The translations under genes and the position numbers were made by a program. Below, one piece after another: positions 53,951 to 62,396 of a stretch of DNA of 64,000 bases (its first letter is position 1; every line of letters starts with the position of its first letter). This DNA is from Pseudodesulfovibrio profundus (GTDB taxonomy: Bacteria; Desulfobacterota; Desulfovibrionia; Desulfovibrionales; Desulfovibrionaceae): contig NZ_LT907975.1 of assembly GCF_900217235.1 (NCBI RefSeq), positions 3,075,001 through 3,139,000 on the forward strand. The letters are read 5' to 3'. The notes under the pieces are model-generated. The model saw only the letters and a list, made by a program, of their open reading frames with translations. It did not search any database and was not told the origin of the DNA.

Positions 53951-54307
53951 ATGTCTCATAAAATTCTCATCATTGATGACGATCCTTATATCGTCAAATA
54001 CCTCGAGGACATTCTTCAGGACGACGGGTTCAGCACCTGCACGGCGTCCAATGTGGAGGAGGCCATCGGGTTGCTGAAGAAGGAAAATCCGGATCTCGTA
54101 ACGCTTGATCTGGAAATGCCTAACGAGTGGGGGCCACGCTTCTACCGTAAAATGGTGCAGGATCCGGAGTACAAGGACGTCCCCGTGATCGTCGTTTCCG
54201 GTCTGTCTGGCATTCATCTGGCCATTAAAAACGCAGTGGCCTCGTTTAAAAAGCCCTTCAATCCCCAGGAGCTTCTGGAAGCGATTCGGAAAACTCTGGA
54301 ATCCTAG
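53951..54307 (+). CDS. Response regulator receiver, tmc-linked 2 (DivK/CheY-like)
   Basis: Protein of 118 residues: ILIIDDDPYIVKYLEDIL, phospho-Asp in LVTLDLEMPNEWGP near 53, VIVVSGLSG and Lys in FKKPFNPQELL. The Asp-Leu-Glu-Met-Pro-Asn site is slightly unusual. GGGGGT precedes the ATG. It is separated from the first receiver by 113 bases that contain a short GC hairpin (near 53900), and ends the cluster. Target unknown. Confidence 0.92.
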   Translation: MSHKILIIDDDPYIVKYLEDILQDDGFSTCTASNVEEAIGLLKKENPDLVTLDLEMPNEWGPRFYRKMVQDPEYKDVPVIVVSGLSGIHLAIKNAVASFKKPFNPQELLEAIRKTLES

Positions 54308-54330
54308 GGGAACCCTTACAGCTAGTGTTT

Positions 54331-54356
54331 CCCGGCGGCATGCCCCTGCCGCCGGG
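54331..54356 (+). terminator. GC-rich hairpin after tmc cluster
   Basis: CCCGGCGGCA pairs perfectly with TGCCGCCGGG over a 6-base loop; no T tract, so termination is uncertain. Confidence 0.5.
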
Positions 54357-54482
54357 AAGCCCTCTGCAAGGCTGAATACTCACTACTGGTGGAGTGGAGC
54401 ATTTGCTTTCTGCATCGTCGTGAAGCGCAGAGCAGAGGAGTTCCAAATGCTCCATTGTTAAGCTTTTCTTCCAAACGTATCC

Positions 54483-54512
54483 AATAAAGCCGTCCTTCGG
54501 GATGGCTTTATT
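54483..54512. terminator. UUCG-loop terminator
   Basis: AATAAAGCCGTCC and GGATGGCTTTATT form a 13-bp stem with one G-T pair and a UUCG loop, with a weak following T run. Confidence 0.75.
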
Positions 54513-54713
54513 GTGTTTGAAAAGTGTTATGTAATTTTCTTTTCTCGGTCTTTACGTTGTTATGAACATTTTGTACGGAGTAAAAGAGGCTTACTGTATC
54601 ATTAGATAATTGTTGCCCTTTAAACGGTAGTGTGTCTTGCTTTTGAAAGGGAAGTGTTGAGTAAGTAATATGTAAAAAAAATACGTCATCTGGAATATGA
54701 AGATGTCTCAAAT

Positions 54714-55760
54714 ATGATTGGTAGCACTATGAAGTCAGATGATGGCAGCTCCCCGCTTGAGCATATTACAGCAGACCGTCGAATAATAGATGAGCTCTAT
54801 TCCCATGGGAAGATCACCATGGAAGCACGGGAGTATGCTTTGGAAGCTCTTTACCCTCATAATCATTGGGGGCTATGGGTATCTCGAATACTGCTCACTC
54901 TCGGAACTCTCTTGGTGCTGTCAGGCATCGTTTATTTCTTTGCTTTCAATTGGACAAAAATCACGCCAACAATAAAGCTTTTCTCCATCCAGTTCGGTCT
55001 GGTTGGTTGTCTGGTTGGAGCCTGGTTCTATTCGTTACGACGCTTGACTGGTCAGATATTACTGCTTTCGGCAAGTATGTTGGTGGGTGTCTTTTTTGCC
55101 GTTTTCGGGCAGGTGTACCAAACAGGAGCCGATGCATATCAACTCTTCATGATGTGGGCATTGCTCACGCTCGGGTGGACATTAATCTCCAACTTTGCTC
55201 CCCAATGGGTTTTCTGGTTGGTGATCGCAAATACTTCTCTCATCCTATGGTGGGAGCAGGCTGCGCTGCCCTCCCATGAGATGAAACACCTGATCCATAC
55301 CTACATGGCCTTGCTGAATGGTGCAGCTTTGGGGCTGCGCGAATACTTGTCGGCAAAAAAGACATATGCATGGCTCAAAGGGAGATGGACCCGCGGCTTT
55401 CTTGTCATTGGTGTTTTATCAATTGTTGTAGTCCCTATCATTTCTTTGATCACTGGAGAAAGAGAACCATCCATATCTGTCATGGTGAGTGGGGCTGTCG
55501 GTTTTGTTGCTCATGGATTGGTGTTTTATCTGTATCGCTTCAAATTCCCGGATATGTGGTCGTTGGCGGCTGCGGTGTTATCGGCTTGTATTATAGTCGA
55601 AACCGTTATTGTCGATACAATGGTAAGTGACCGCTTGTTGAAATCGGAAAGTATTACTTTTCTGGTAATGGGGATTGCGACCATAATCCTATTTGCCTGC
55701 GCAGTCGCCTATCTCTCCAGTGTTTCGAAAAAAATGAAGGTCGATCATGTCTCATCCTAA
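54714..55760 (+). CDS. DUF2157 membrane protein
   Basis: Inner-membrane protein of 348 residues. A soluble N-terminus (IIDELYSHGKITMEAREYALEAL) is followed by many helices such as LWVSRILLTLGTLLVLSGIVYFFAFNW and LLLSASMLVGVFFAVFGQVYQTGADAYQLF; GQVYQTGADAY is typical of DUF2157. Function unknown. ATG 54714 has no good ribosome site; an ATG at 54729 is an alternative. First gene of a three-gene unit with DUF4401 and GDYXXLXY proteins that recurs in other bacteria. The region appears more AT-rich than its surroundings by eye. Confidence 0.85.
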   Translation: MIGSTMKSDDGSSPLEHITADRRIIDELYSHGKITMEAREYALEALYPHNHWGLWVSRILLTLGTLLVLSGIVYFFAFNWTKITPTIKLFSIQFGLVGCLVGAWFYSLRRLTGQILLLSASMLVGVFFAVFGQVYQTGADAYQLFMMWALLTLGWTLISNFAPQWVFWLVIANTSLILWWEQAALPSHEMKHLIHTYMALLNGAALGLREYLSAKKTYAWLKGRWTRGFLVIGVLSIVVVPIISLITGEREPSISVMVSGAVGFVAHGLVFYLYRFKFPDMWSLAAAVLSACIIVETVIVDTMVSDRLLKSESITFLVMGIATIILFACAVAYLSSVSKKMKVDHVSS

Positions 55761-56862
55761 ACCCATATACTCTGTGGCTCAGTTGCTTGATGAGCTTGGA
55801 AGCAAGGGGTTTGCTATCGACGAAGGTGTGTCTTCTTTTGTGGTCTCCCGGCTCCCGGAAAAAGAGTTGCCGCTCTACATTCGGATATTGGCTGGCTTTG
55901 GAGCAACCATTGCGTCATTTTTCTTTGTGGGGTTCTTATGGCTTGTCGGCTTGATTGATCTTTCAAATGAAGAGTCCCTTATCCTGGTAGGGATCTTGTT
56001 TGTCGCGGGGGCTATCGCTCTTCAGCGAGCAACTGGTCATAAGTACACGGTCAAGCGTAGTTTCTTTATACAATCTTCCTTTGCTTCAATGTGCATTGGA
56101 AAGACGTTGTTCGTATTTGGCTTGCAGCAGTTGATGAATACTGGGTGGGGGGCAACTGTGGGATTGCTCGTTATCACCTGCGTTACCTATCCCGTATACC
56201 GCATGTCGATAGACCGTTTTCTGTCTTCTTTCGGGGTACTGTTGTCTATTTTGATCAACCTCTCGTTGGATCATGATGTGCGAGGTGTGTGGGAGTTGGT
56301 GTTTAATGGATTCTTTTTCGCTCAATTCATATGTGCTGCTGTTTTAGTAACGCATGGAAAAATCAAACGTGAGTACATACCACTCTCGTATGCTTTTATT
56401 CTGTCACTGTGCATGAGTGTACTCCTGTCGGCTTCAGGAATTCGTTTTGGTTTTTTTGCCGAGACTGCACTGAAACACCCATTCATCATCAACATGGTGT
56501 TGACCGGAGGGTTGATAGCCTTATTCGCTTGGGTTGCAGGGGGCTTCAATAAACTGAAATCCCAACCATTGGCCTTGGCTTCAATTGGTACAGTGATACT
56601 GGGATCAATTACTGCGCCCGGTATCCTGCTGGCAATCGGATTAATGGTGCTTGGGTATGCAAAGCATGAAACAATACTAAGTATTACCGGTGTGCTGCTC
56701 ATGCCTTTGTTTCTAAGCATCTATTATTACAATCTCGATGTATCACTCCTGCAGAAGTCTTTGGTTCTTGTTGGAAGTGGAATCATATTATTGGCTGGCA
56801 GGGTGTACCTGAAGCGTAAGGGATGGGACAATGGAGGAGCCTCATGCGCACAAAACTCATGA
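55747..56862 (+). CDS. DUF4401 membrane protein
   Basis: Membrane protein of 371 residues with about ten helices (GFGATIASFFFVGFLWLVGLIDL, ILVGILFVAGAIALQRATGHKYTVK, FFIQSSFASMCIGKTLFVFGLQQLM). The domain is DUF4401, the usual partner of DUF2157 and GDYXXLXY proteins. No catalytic motif is evident. It overlaps the DUF2157 gene by 14 bases and the next gene by 19, implying a tightly coupled operon and possibly one membrane complex. Confidence 0.85.
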   Translation: MSHPKPIYSVAQLLDELGSKGFAIDEGVSSFVVSRLPEKELPLYIRILAGFGATIASFFFVGFLWLVGLIDLSNEESLILVGILFVAGAIALQRATGHKYTVKRSFFIQSSFASMCIGKTLFVFGLQQLMNTGWGATVGLLVITCVTYPVYRMSIDRFLSSFGVLLSILINLSLDHDVRGVWELVFNGFFFAQFICAAVLVTHGKIKREYIPLSYAFILSLCMSVLLSASGIRFGFFAETALKHPFIINMVLTGGLIALFAWVAGGFNKLKSQPLALASIGTVILGSITAPGILLAIGLMVLGYAKHETILSITGVLLMPLFLSIYYYNLDVSLLQKSLVLVGSGIILLAGRVYLKRKGWDNGGASCAQNS

Positions 56863-57344
56863 TAGTTTTTTCCGTGCTTGTCCTTATTGTTTTCAATTAT
56901 GGAATCTATGAGAAAGAGCAGATCATAAAAAACGGTCAAAGGTTTTTACTTGAACTGGCTCCGGTTGACCCGCGTTCTCTCATGCAGGGAGATTACATGC
57001 GCCTGCGATATGCAATGGAGCGTGATGTGCCAACCAAGGATTTAGTCGAGCATGGAAAGCGTGGATATCTGGTGATTCGCCTGGACGGGAAGCTGGTAGC
57101 GCATTTTGTTCGAGTATATAAGGAAGAGAATCTGGCTGAGGGTGAATATCTGCTTCGTTTTCTGAATGATACCGGTAAGGCGAAGATTGTACCTGATTCA
57201 TTCATGTTTCAGGAGGGACACGCCCAGTATTATGAAAATGCCAAATATGGTGTGTTTACATTGGGAGACTCAGGCCAGTATCTACTCATTGGGTTGGCGG
57301 ATGCGGATGGTGAGTTACTATCAGCACGACAGCCTATGAATTGA
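56844..57344 (+). CDS. GDYXXLXY domain protein
   Basis: Protein of 166 residues from ATG 56844, preceded by GGAGGAG. It has one N-terminal helix (LMIVFSVLVLIVFNYGIYEK) and a soluble part with the signature QGDYMRLRYAMER (about 47-59), which gives the family its name. The remainder is strand-rich. Function unknown. A start 7 codons upstream exists but lacks a ribosome site. The gene completes the DUF2157-DUF4401 unit. Confidence 0.85.
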   Translation: MRTKLMIVFSVLVLIVFNYGIYEKEQIIKNGQRFLLELAPVDPRSLMQGDYMRLRYAMERDVPTKDLVEHGKRGYLVIRLDGKLVAHFVRVYKEENLAEGEYLLRFLNDTGKAKIVPDSFMFQEGHAQYYENAKYGVFTLGDSGQYLLIGLADADGELLSARQPMN

Positions 57345-57692
57345 TACGTTAAACTGTAGCGTGTTGAGAACACGAGCGTCTGCCCATACTGAATCGAATT
57401 CCGCAGGGCGTACAGGGGGATCTCGTTCTCTATTTGCAAGCTACAGGGAAAAGAAGCTCACCATTCTTTTTACCGACACGACTGCAATAGGCCGGTCTTT
57501 TCGTCTTATGCTCAAGCCCGCTAATCCCGCCAATCTCCCTAATCTCCGTAAACGTCGTATTGCCGCTCTATTGTACAAACGATGGTAAAAGGTATACTGT
57601 GCCCACGGTTTGAATACGATTTTTATATCCCGGCCTTTCATATTGTCAGTCAACAAGCCGGGATTCATAACATACATCATAGGTTTTTTATC
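57345..57692. other. 348-base leader region of the DEAD-box helicase
   Basis: No supported gene. A 75-codon frame (57361-57588) has a low-complexity arginine-rich end and is probably chance. An 8-bp perfect stem (57627-57634 with 57657-57664) just before the start suggests a structured 5' UTR, common for cold-shock RNA helicases. Confidence 0.5.
57627..57664 (+). promoter_or_regulatory. Leader hairpin near helicase start
   Basis: ATCCCGGC and GCCGGGAT pair around a 22-base loop, ending 28 bases before the ATG at 57693. Confidence 0.45.
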
Positions 57693-59465
57693 ATGGAAAA
57701 GGAAAACACCAACGAAGTGGTGAACGAGAACGAAGCTGTAGATTCTTCGCTCCCGAAGATGCGTTTTGAGGATCTGCCTGAGCGGTTGCACGATGCGTGC
57801 GTGCGCGTGGGCTGGGATAAATTGATGCCGGTGCAGGAGTTGGCGTTGCCTTTCCTGCTCAATGACAACGATGTCATGGTCCAGGCTCGGACCGGCTCCG
57901 GCAAGACCGGTGCATTTGTGCTTCCCCTGCTGGAAAAACTCGATGCAGACCTGATGGAATGTCAGGCTCTGGTCATGGTACCCACACGCGAACTGGCGCA
58001 ACAGGTTGCGAGCGAAGCCCGTACTTTGGCAGGAGACAAGGGTATCAATGTCGTCGCTGTTTATGGTGGCGTTGGTTACAAGCAGCAGTTGGATGCCTTC
58101 CGCGACGGCGCTCAGCTCGTGGTCGGTACGCCCGGTCGTATCCTGGACCACCTGGTCAGGCGAAGCCTTGATCTGCATAAATTGAAAGTGCTGATTTTCG
58201 ATGAGGCCGACCGGATGCTGTCTGTCGGTTTTTACCCCGATATGGTCGAGGTTAAGCGATACCTGCCCCCAAAAATTGATGGCAGCTATATGTTTTCCGC
58301 TACCTTCCCGCAGTCGGTCCTGCGTCTGGCGCGGGAATTCATGGTTGATCCGGAATTTCTCAGCCTGTCCAGCGATGAGACCAACGTGTCGGCCATTGCG
58401 CATCAGTTCGTCGAGGTCCAGGCCATGGGCAAGGAACGCAAGCTGATCAAGCTGATTGAACTGGAGAATCCTTCTTCGGCCATTATCTTTGCCAATACCA
58501 AGCGCAATGTTGAATTTACGGCAGCGCTTCTGTCACAGTTCGGATTCGATGCCGAAGGATTGACCTCGGACCTGAGCCAGAACAAGCGCGAACAACTCAT
58601 GGCCCGCATCAAGGCCGGACAACTGCGTTTTCTGGTCGCTACAGATGTGGCAGCCCGTGGTATCGATATCCCCGAACTCTCTCATGTCTTCATGATGGAA
58701 CCACCGGAAGACCCGGAGTCCTACGTGCACCGCGCAGGGCGAACCGGTCGCGCCGGGGCATCGGGCAAGGCAATCACCATGGTGGATGTCATCCAGAAGA
58801 TGGAGCTTGAGCGTATCGCCACACGGTTCAAGATCAAATTCGAAGAGATCAAGGACCCGACCGAAGAAGATGTCGCAGCTATCATTGAAGAGCGCCTTAC
58901 CGCACTGCTTGAGAAGCGATTCAGAAAGCTCAAGCCGCTTGAGCGTGAACGTGCTGCCCGTTTCCTGCCGCTTGTTCAGAAGTATGCCGCAGATGAAGAA
59001 GCGGTTGGGTTGATCGCCATGTTGTTGGACGAAATTTATCAGAATACTCTGCACGGCAAGCCCGAAGTGCCTGTTGCTGAACAGGAAAAGCCCAGAGAGC
59101 AACGGAAGCCCAACCAGCCCTCCAAAGGCAATGGCAAAAAGCCGCAGCGGAATCGTAAGCCTCGGAGCGGCGGCGACCATGGTGGACACGGTCGACCTTC
59201 GGGCAATGACCGGTCAGAGGGAAATCGGTCCGATGATAAGCCCTCCGAGAACAGGCGTCCCAAAGGCAAACGCAACGACGAAAATCGTTCGGGTGACAAA
59301 CCCAAGCCGAGGAAGCCTTCCAGGCCTGCCGGTGAACAGCAGTCTGAGCCGCGCCCGGAGAGAAGGCCTGAGCAATCTTCCGGTGCTGATAAAGGTGGTG
59401 ACGGCGAGTCCGGTACCAAGTCGCGTCCCCGACGCAGACGCCCTCGTCGTAGAAGACGCCGCTAG
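57693..59465 (+). CDS. DEAD-box ATP-dependent RNA helicase
   Basis: RNA helicase of 590 residues from ATG 57693. Motifs in order: Q motif region (MPVQELALPFLL), motif I ARTGSGKT near 71, PTRELAQQ, GTPGRILDHL, motif II DEAD (FDEADRML near 170), motif III SATFP, then IIFANTKRN, VATDVAARGIDIP and HRAGRTGRAG (motif VI). A coiled accessory domain follows (about 370-470) and the last ~120 residues are low complexity, very basic and rich in Arg/Gly/Pro, ending in RRRRPRRRRRR, for RNA binding. Role likely in ribosome assembly or mRNA turnover. It starts a three-gene run with the next two genes. Confidence 0.95.
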   Translation: MEKENTNEVVNENEAVDSSLPKMRFEDLPERLHDACVRVGWDKLMPVQELALPFLLNDNDVMVQARTGSGKTGAFVLPLLEKLDADLMECQALVMVPTRELAQQVASEARTLAGDKGINVVAVYGGVGYKQQLDAFRDGAQLVVGTPGRILDHLVRRSLDLHKLKVLIFDEADRMLSVGFYPDMVEVKRYLPPKIDGSYMFSATFPQSVLRLAREFMVDPEFLSLSSDETNVSAIAHQFVEVQAMGKERKLIKLIELENPSSAIIFANTKRNVEFTAALLSQFGFDAEGLTSDLSQNKREQLMARIKAGQLRFLVATDVAARGIDIPELSHVFMMEPPEDPESYVHRAGRTGRAGASGKAITMVDVIQKMELERIATRFKIKFEEIKDPTEEDVAAIIEERLTALLEKRFRKLKPLERERAARFLPLVQKYAADEEAVGLIAMLLDEIYQNTLHGKPEVPVAEQEKPREQRKPNQPSKGNGKKPQRNRKPRSGGDHGGHGRPSGNDRSEGNRSDDKPSENRRPKGKRNDENRSGDKPKPRKPSRPAGEQQSEPRPERRPEQSSGADKGGDGESGTKSRPRRRRPRRRRRR

Positions 59466-59480
59466 CCGCTAGTCACATAT

Positions 59481-60284
59481 ATGTCAGCCAATACACTTAT
59501 ACTTGGCTTGGCCGCCGGGTATCATTATGGCGATGTCGCGCCGTTTCTGCGTTCGCTGGAGCGTGTGCAGTTTGCCGGGACATGCGTGCTGTTCGTTTCG
59601 GAAACCACACGGGATACGGAACGGATGGCAGCCCATGGTGCTGTCATCATTCCCATGGAGCGGCCGTATGATTTGGCCCACGTTTCCTACAATGCCTACC
59701 GGTACTATCTGTATCTTGAGTATCTGCAACAGGCAGGTCCATTCGAGCATGTGATGATTACTGATGTGCGGGACGTGCTGTTTCAGCGCGATCCGTTTGC
59801 GTATGCGTGGGGCCGTGGATTGCACTGCGCCCTTGAGGACGAGGAGATGACCATTGGATCGTGCCCGTTCAATTCGCGGTGGGTGCAAGAGCATATGGGA
59901 GAAGAGGCGCTGGCTGCGGTCAGCGATAATACCATTTCCTGTTCCGGGACCACTGTGGGCGATCATGAATCAATGGTTGAATATCTGGAGCGTATGACAA
60001 ACCGCTTTCTTCCCTTTGCCGGGGGTGAGTGCATGGGCGGTTTTGATCAGGGCGTGCATAATGTGTTGATCCGTACCGATCTGCTTCCAGATGTGACACT
60101 GCATGAAAACGGCAATCCCATTTTGACTCTGGGCTACTATCAGGGAGAACCGCCGCTGAATGAAGCTGGCGAGGTTCTCAATGATCAAGGGGAAGTCGTC
60201 CACGTCGTGCATCAATATGACCGTAAACCCGAGTTGTTTCGGCGCGTGCGAGAGCAATTCGCATGGACGAAAAACGCTGATTAG
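59481..60284 (+). CDS. Glycosyltransferase-like protein
   Basis: Soluble protein of 267 residues, ATG 59481. The region HVMITDVRDVLFQRDPFAY (near 90-108) has the DxxDxxF pattern found in many sugar-nucleotide transferases with a GT-A fold. CPFNSRW and SCSGTTVGDH follow, with GGFDQGVHNVL and a late VVHQYDR. No membrane part. Acceptor and sugar unknown; a role in surface polysaccharide is only a guess. 15 bases after the helicase gene, 14 before the radical SAM gene. Confidence 0.7.
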   Translation: MSANTLILGLAAGYHYGDVAPFLRSLERVQFAGTCVLFVSETTRDTERMAAHGAVIIPMERPYDLAHVSYNAYRYYLYLEYLQQAGPFEHVMITDVRDVLFQRDPFAYAWGRGLHCALEDEEMTIGSCPFNSRWVQEHMGEEALAAVSDNTISCSGTTVGDHESMVEYLERMTNRFLPFAGGECMGGFDQGVHNVLIRTDLLPDVTLHENGNPILTLGYYQGEPPLNEAGEVLNDQGEVVHVVHQYDRKPELFRRVREQFAWTKNAD

Positions 60285-60298
60285 GACATCATCAGACA

Positions 60299-62200
60299 AT
60301 GAGCACTACACGAGCATCAATCAGTCAGCCATCGGTTCTGCCCATGAGCCGCAAGGAAATGGATGAACTTGGCTGGGACGAAATCGACATTCTTCTCGTC
60401 ACCGGGGATGGGTATGTGGACCACCCGTCGTTTGGTGCGGCCCTGCTTGGTCGTTGGCTCGTCCATCATGGCTTTCGGGTGGGTGTTTCAGCCCAGCCAC
60501 GCTGGGGTCGGCCCGATGATGTCATGCGGCTGGGCAGACCCACACTCTTTGCCGGAGTCACTGCCGGTTCACTGGATTCCATGCTCGCCCATTACACGGC
60601 ATTTCGTAAAAAGCGCAGTGACGATGCATATACTCCCGGTGGTCAGGCCGGAGCGCGGCCAAACCGGGCGTGTATTGCATATACGAATATCGTGCAGCGC
60701 GCCTTTCCGGGGTTGCCGGTCATCCTTGGTGGCATCGAGGCATCCCTGCGCCGCATTTCTCATTATGATTTCTGGGTCGATGCGGTTCGGCGTTCTGTTC
60801 TGCTCGATTCAAAGGCCACAGCCATCACATATGGCATGGCGGAAAATTCCATCGTGTCACTCGCCGAGTGTCTTCGCGATTCAGAAGATCGTTCGATCAA
60901 GGCACTTCGTCCGAAGTTGTTGCAAATCAACGGATTGGTGGTTGCCGGAGCCAAAAAGGATGTGCCGGAAGATAAACCGGTAATGGAACTGCCTTCCCAT
61001 GAAGCCATTCAGGAAGACCCGCAGGAGTTGATCAAGGCGACCCTCATGCTGGAGCGACAGGTCCACCAGAATCGGGAAGTGGTTGTTCAGGAAACCGGCG
61101 GCAGGGCGGTTATCATCACACCGCCAGGCGAGCCGCTCGATACTACCGGACTGGATGAGTTGGCCGGTCTGCCGTTTTCTCGTCAACCTCATCCCTCATA
61201 TACGGAACGGATTCCGGCTGCGGACATGATCAGAACCTCGGTAACAACCCACCGCGGCTGTGCCGGTGGCTGCTCGTTCTGCACGCTTGCCCTGCATCAG
61301 GGGCGACAGATTCGCTCACGCACCAAGGAATCCATCATGGATGAGGTGGAGCGTGTCACCGAGGTCAAAGGGTGGACCGGTTCCATCTCGGATGTGGGTG
61401 GCCCAAGCGCGAATATGTGGGGTGCTCATTGTGCTTCAGATCAATCAAAGTGCAAGCGTTCCAGTTGTTTAACTCCTGCCGTTTGTAAACACTACAAGGT
61501 TGCTCAGTCGGATTTCGTGAATCTGCTTCGGTCGATCTCTGATATGCAGTCCGTGAAGCATGTGCGAGTCGCTTCTGGTTGGCGAATTGATCTCGCCTTG
61601 ACGGATATGCGTTCTCTGTCGTGCATGATTCGTGAATTTGTGGGTGGGCAAGCCAAGGTTGCACCGGAGCATCAGGTGGACCATGTGCTCAAACTCATGC
61701 GTAAACCCGGGTTCTCCGCCTTTGAAAAATTTCTTGAACTGTTTGACCACGAGTCTCGCAAGGCCGGAAAAAAGCAATACGTGATTCCGTATCTCATGAG
61801 TGCTTTCCCCGGTTGTACCGATGACGACATGCGTGCTCTTGGAGACTGGCTCCGGTCCCAGGGATGGAAGCCCGAACAGGTCCAGTGCTTCATTCCGCTT
61901 CCGGGAACCGCTGCTGCAGCCATGTTCCATGCGGAAACCGACATGGATGGAAAGCCTATCTACGTAGCCAAGACAGATGCCGATCGGTTGCGTCAGCACG
62001 CCATCTTGATGCCCACACGGGGGCGTCCTCCTCAAAAGGGAAAAAAACACTCCGGCAAACCAGCGCGTTCATCCAAACCGGCGCGTTCCGGCAAGCCCGC
62101 CCGATCTTCCAAGCCAGCTCGGTCAGGTAAACCGTCGCGACCGGGCAAGCCGTCCCGTCATGATGCCCCTGGTAAAGGGCGCAAAAAGCAGAAACGTTAA
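60299..62200 (+). CDS. YgiQ family radical SAM protein
   Basis: Protein of 633 residues. A B12-binding-like N-terminal region (EIDILLVTGDGYVDHPSFGAALLGRWL, VILGGIEASLRRISHYDFW) leads to a radical SAM core with the cluster motif CAGGCSFC near 322-329. YgiQ-type C-terminal sequences follow (VGGQAKVAPEHQVDHVLKLMRKPG, PYLMSAFPGCTDDDMRALGDWL). The reaction of the family is unknown as far as I can tell. The last ~50 residues are a basic repeat tail of KPARS/KPSR units (62047-62175). It may be the last gene of the run. Confidence 0.92.
   Translation: MSTTRASISQPSVLPMSRKEMDELGWDEIDILLVTGDGYVDHPSFGAALLGRWLVHHGFRVGVSAQPRWGRPDDVMRLGRPTLFAGVTAGSLDSMLAHYTAFRKKRSDDAYTPGGQAGARPNRACIAYTNIVQRAFPGLPVILGGIEASLRRISHYDFWVDAVRRSVLLDSKATAITYGMAENSIVSLAECLRDSEDRSIKALRPKLLQINGLVVAGAKKDVPEDKPVMELPSHEAIQEDPQELIKATLMLERQVHQNREVVVQETGGRAVIITPPGEPLDTTGLDELAGLPFSRQPHPSYTERIPAADMIRTSVTTHRGCAGGCSFCTLALHQGRQIRSRTKESIMDEVERVTEVKGWTGSISDVGGPSANMWGAHCASDQSKCKRSSCLTPAVCKHYKVAQSDFVNLLRSISDMQSVKHVRVASGWRIDLALTDMRSLSCMIREFVGGQAKVAPEHQVDHVLKLMRKPGFSAFEKFLELFDHESRKAGKKQYVIPYLMSAFPGCTDDDMRALGDWLRSQGWKPEQVQCFIPLPGTAAAAMFHAETDMDGKPIYVAKTDADRLRQHAILMPTRGRPPQKGKKHSGKPARSSKPARSGKPARSSKPARSGKPSRPGKPSRHDAPGKGRKKQKR
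62047..62165 (+). repeat. KPARS tandem repeat in coding tail
   Basis: Short degenerate in-frame repeats (about 15 bp) coding (S/G)KPARS and SGKPSR units, roughly six to eight copies. Such repeats can change length by slippage. Confidence 0.7.
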
Positions 62201-62396
62201 GGCGTTGATTCCTTTTGCTGCTCACTAACCGCTTCAGCGTGTATTTCACTGTCATAACAGTTTGATACCGCAGCGCATTTGTTTGCGGTTGACCGGGGAT
62301 TGTTGCCTGATCGTAACGCCGATTTAACATGATCGGCGCATTCCGGGGGTATGGTCCGTCCTGAAATCTGAATAATCTATATCAGGCGGTTACCAC

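Larger units (their letters stand above)
54308..54713. other. Intergenic region with two hairpins
   Basis: 406 bases after the tmc cluster. It contains a 10-bp GC hairpin (54331-54356), a UUCG terminator (54483-54512) and an AT-rich remainder before the DUF2157 gene. No gene seen. Confidence 0.7.

Noticed and set aside
57361..57588. 75-codon frame before the helicase gene
   Set aside because: No ribosome site, Arg-rich end and no similarity; more likely leader sequence.
62300..62340. Sigma-28 promoter (GCCGATTT) before the partial receptor gene
   Set aside because: No TAAA-like -35 at the correct distance.
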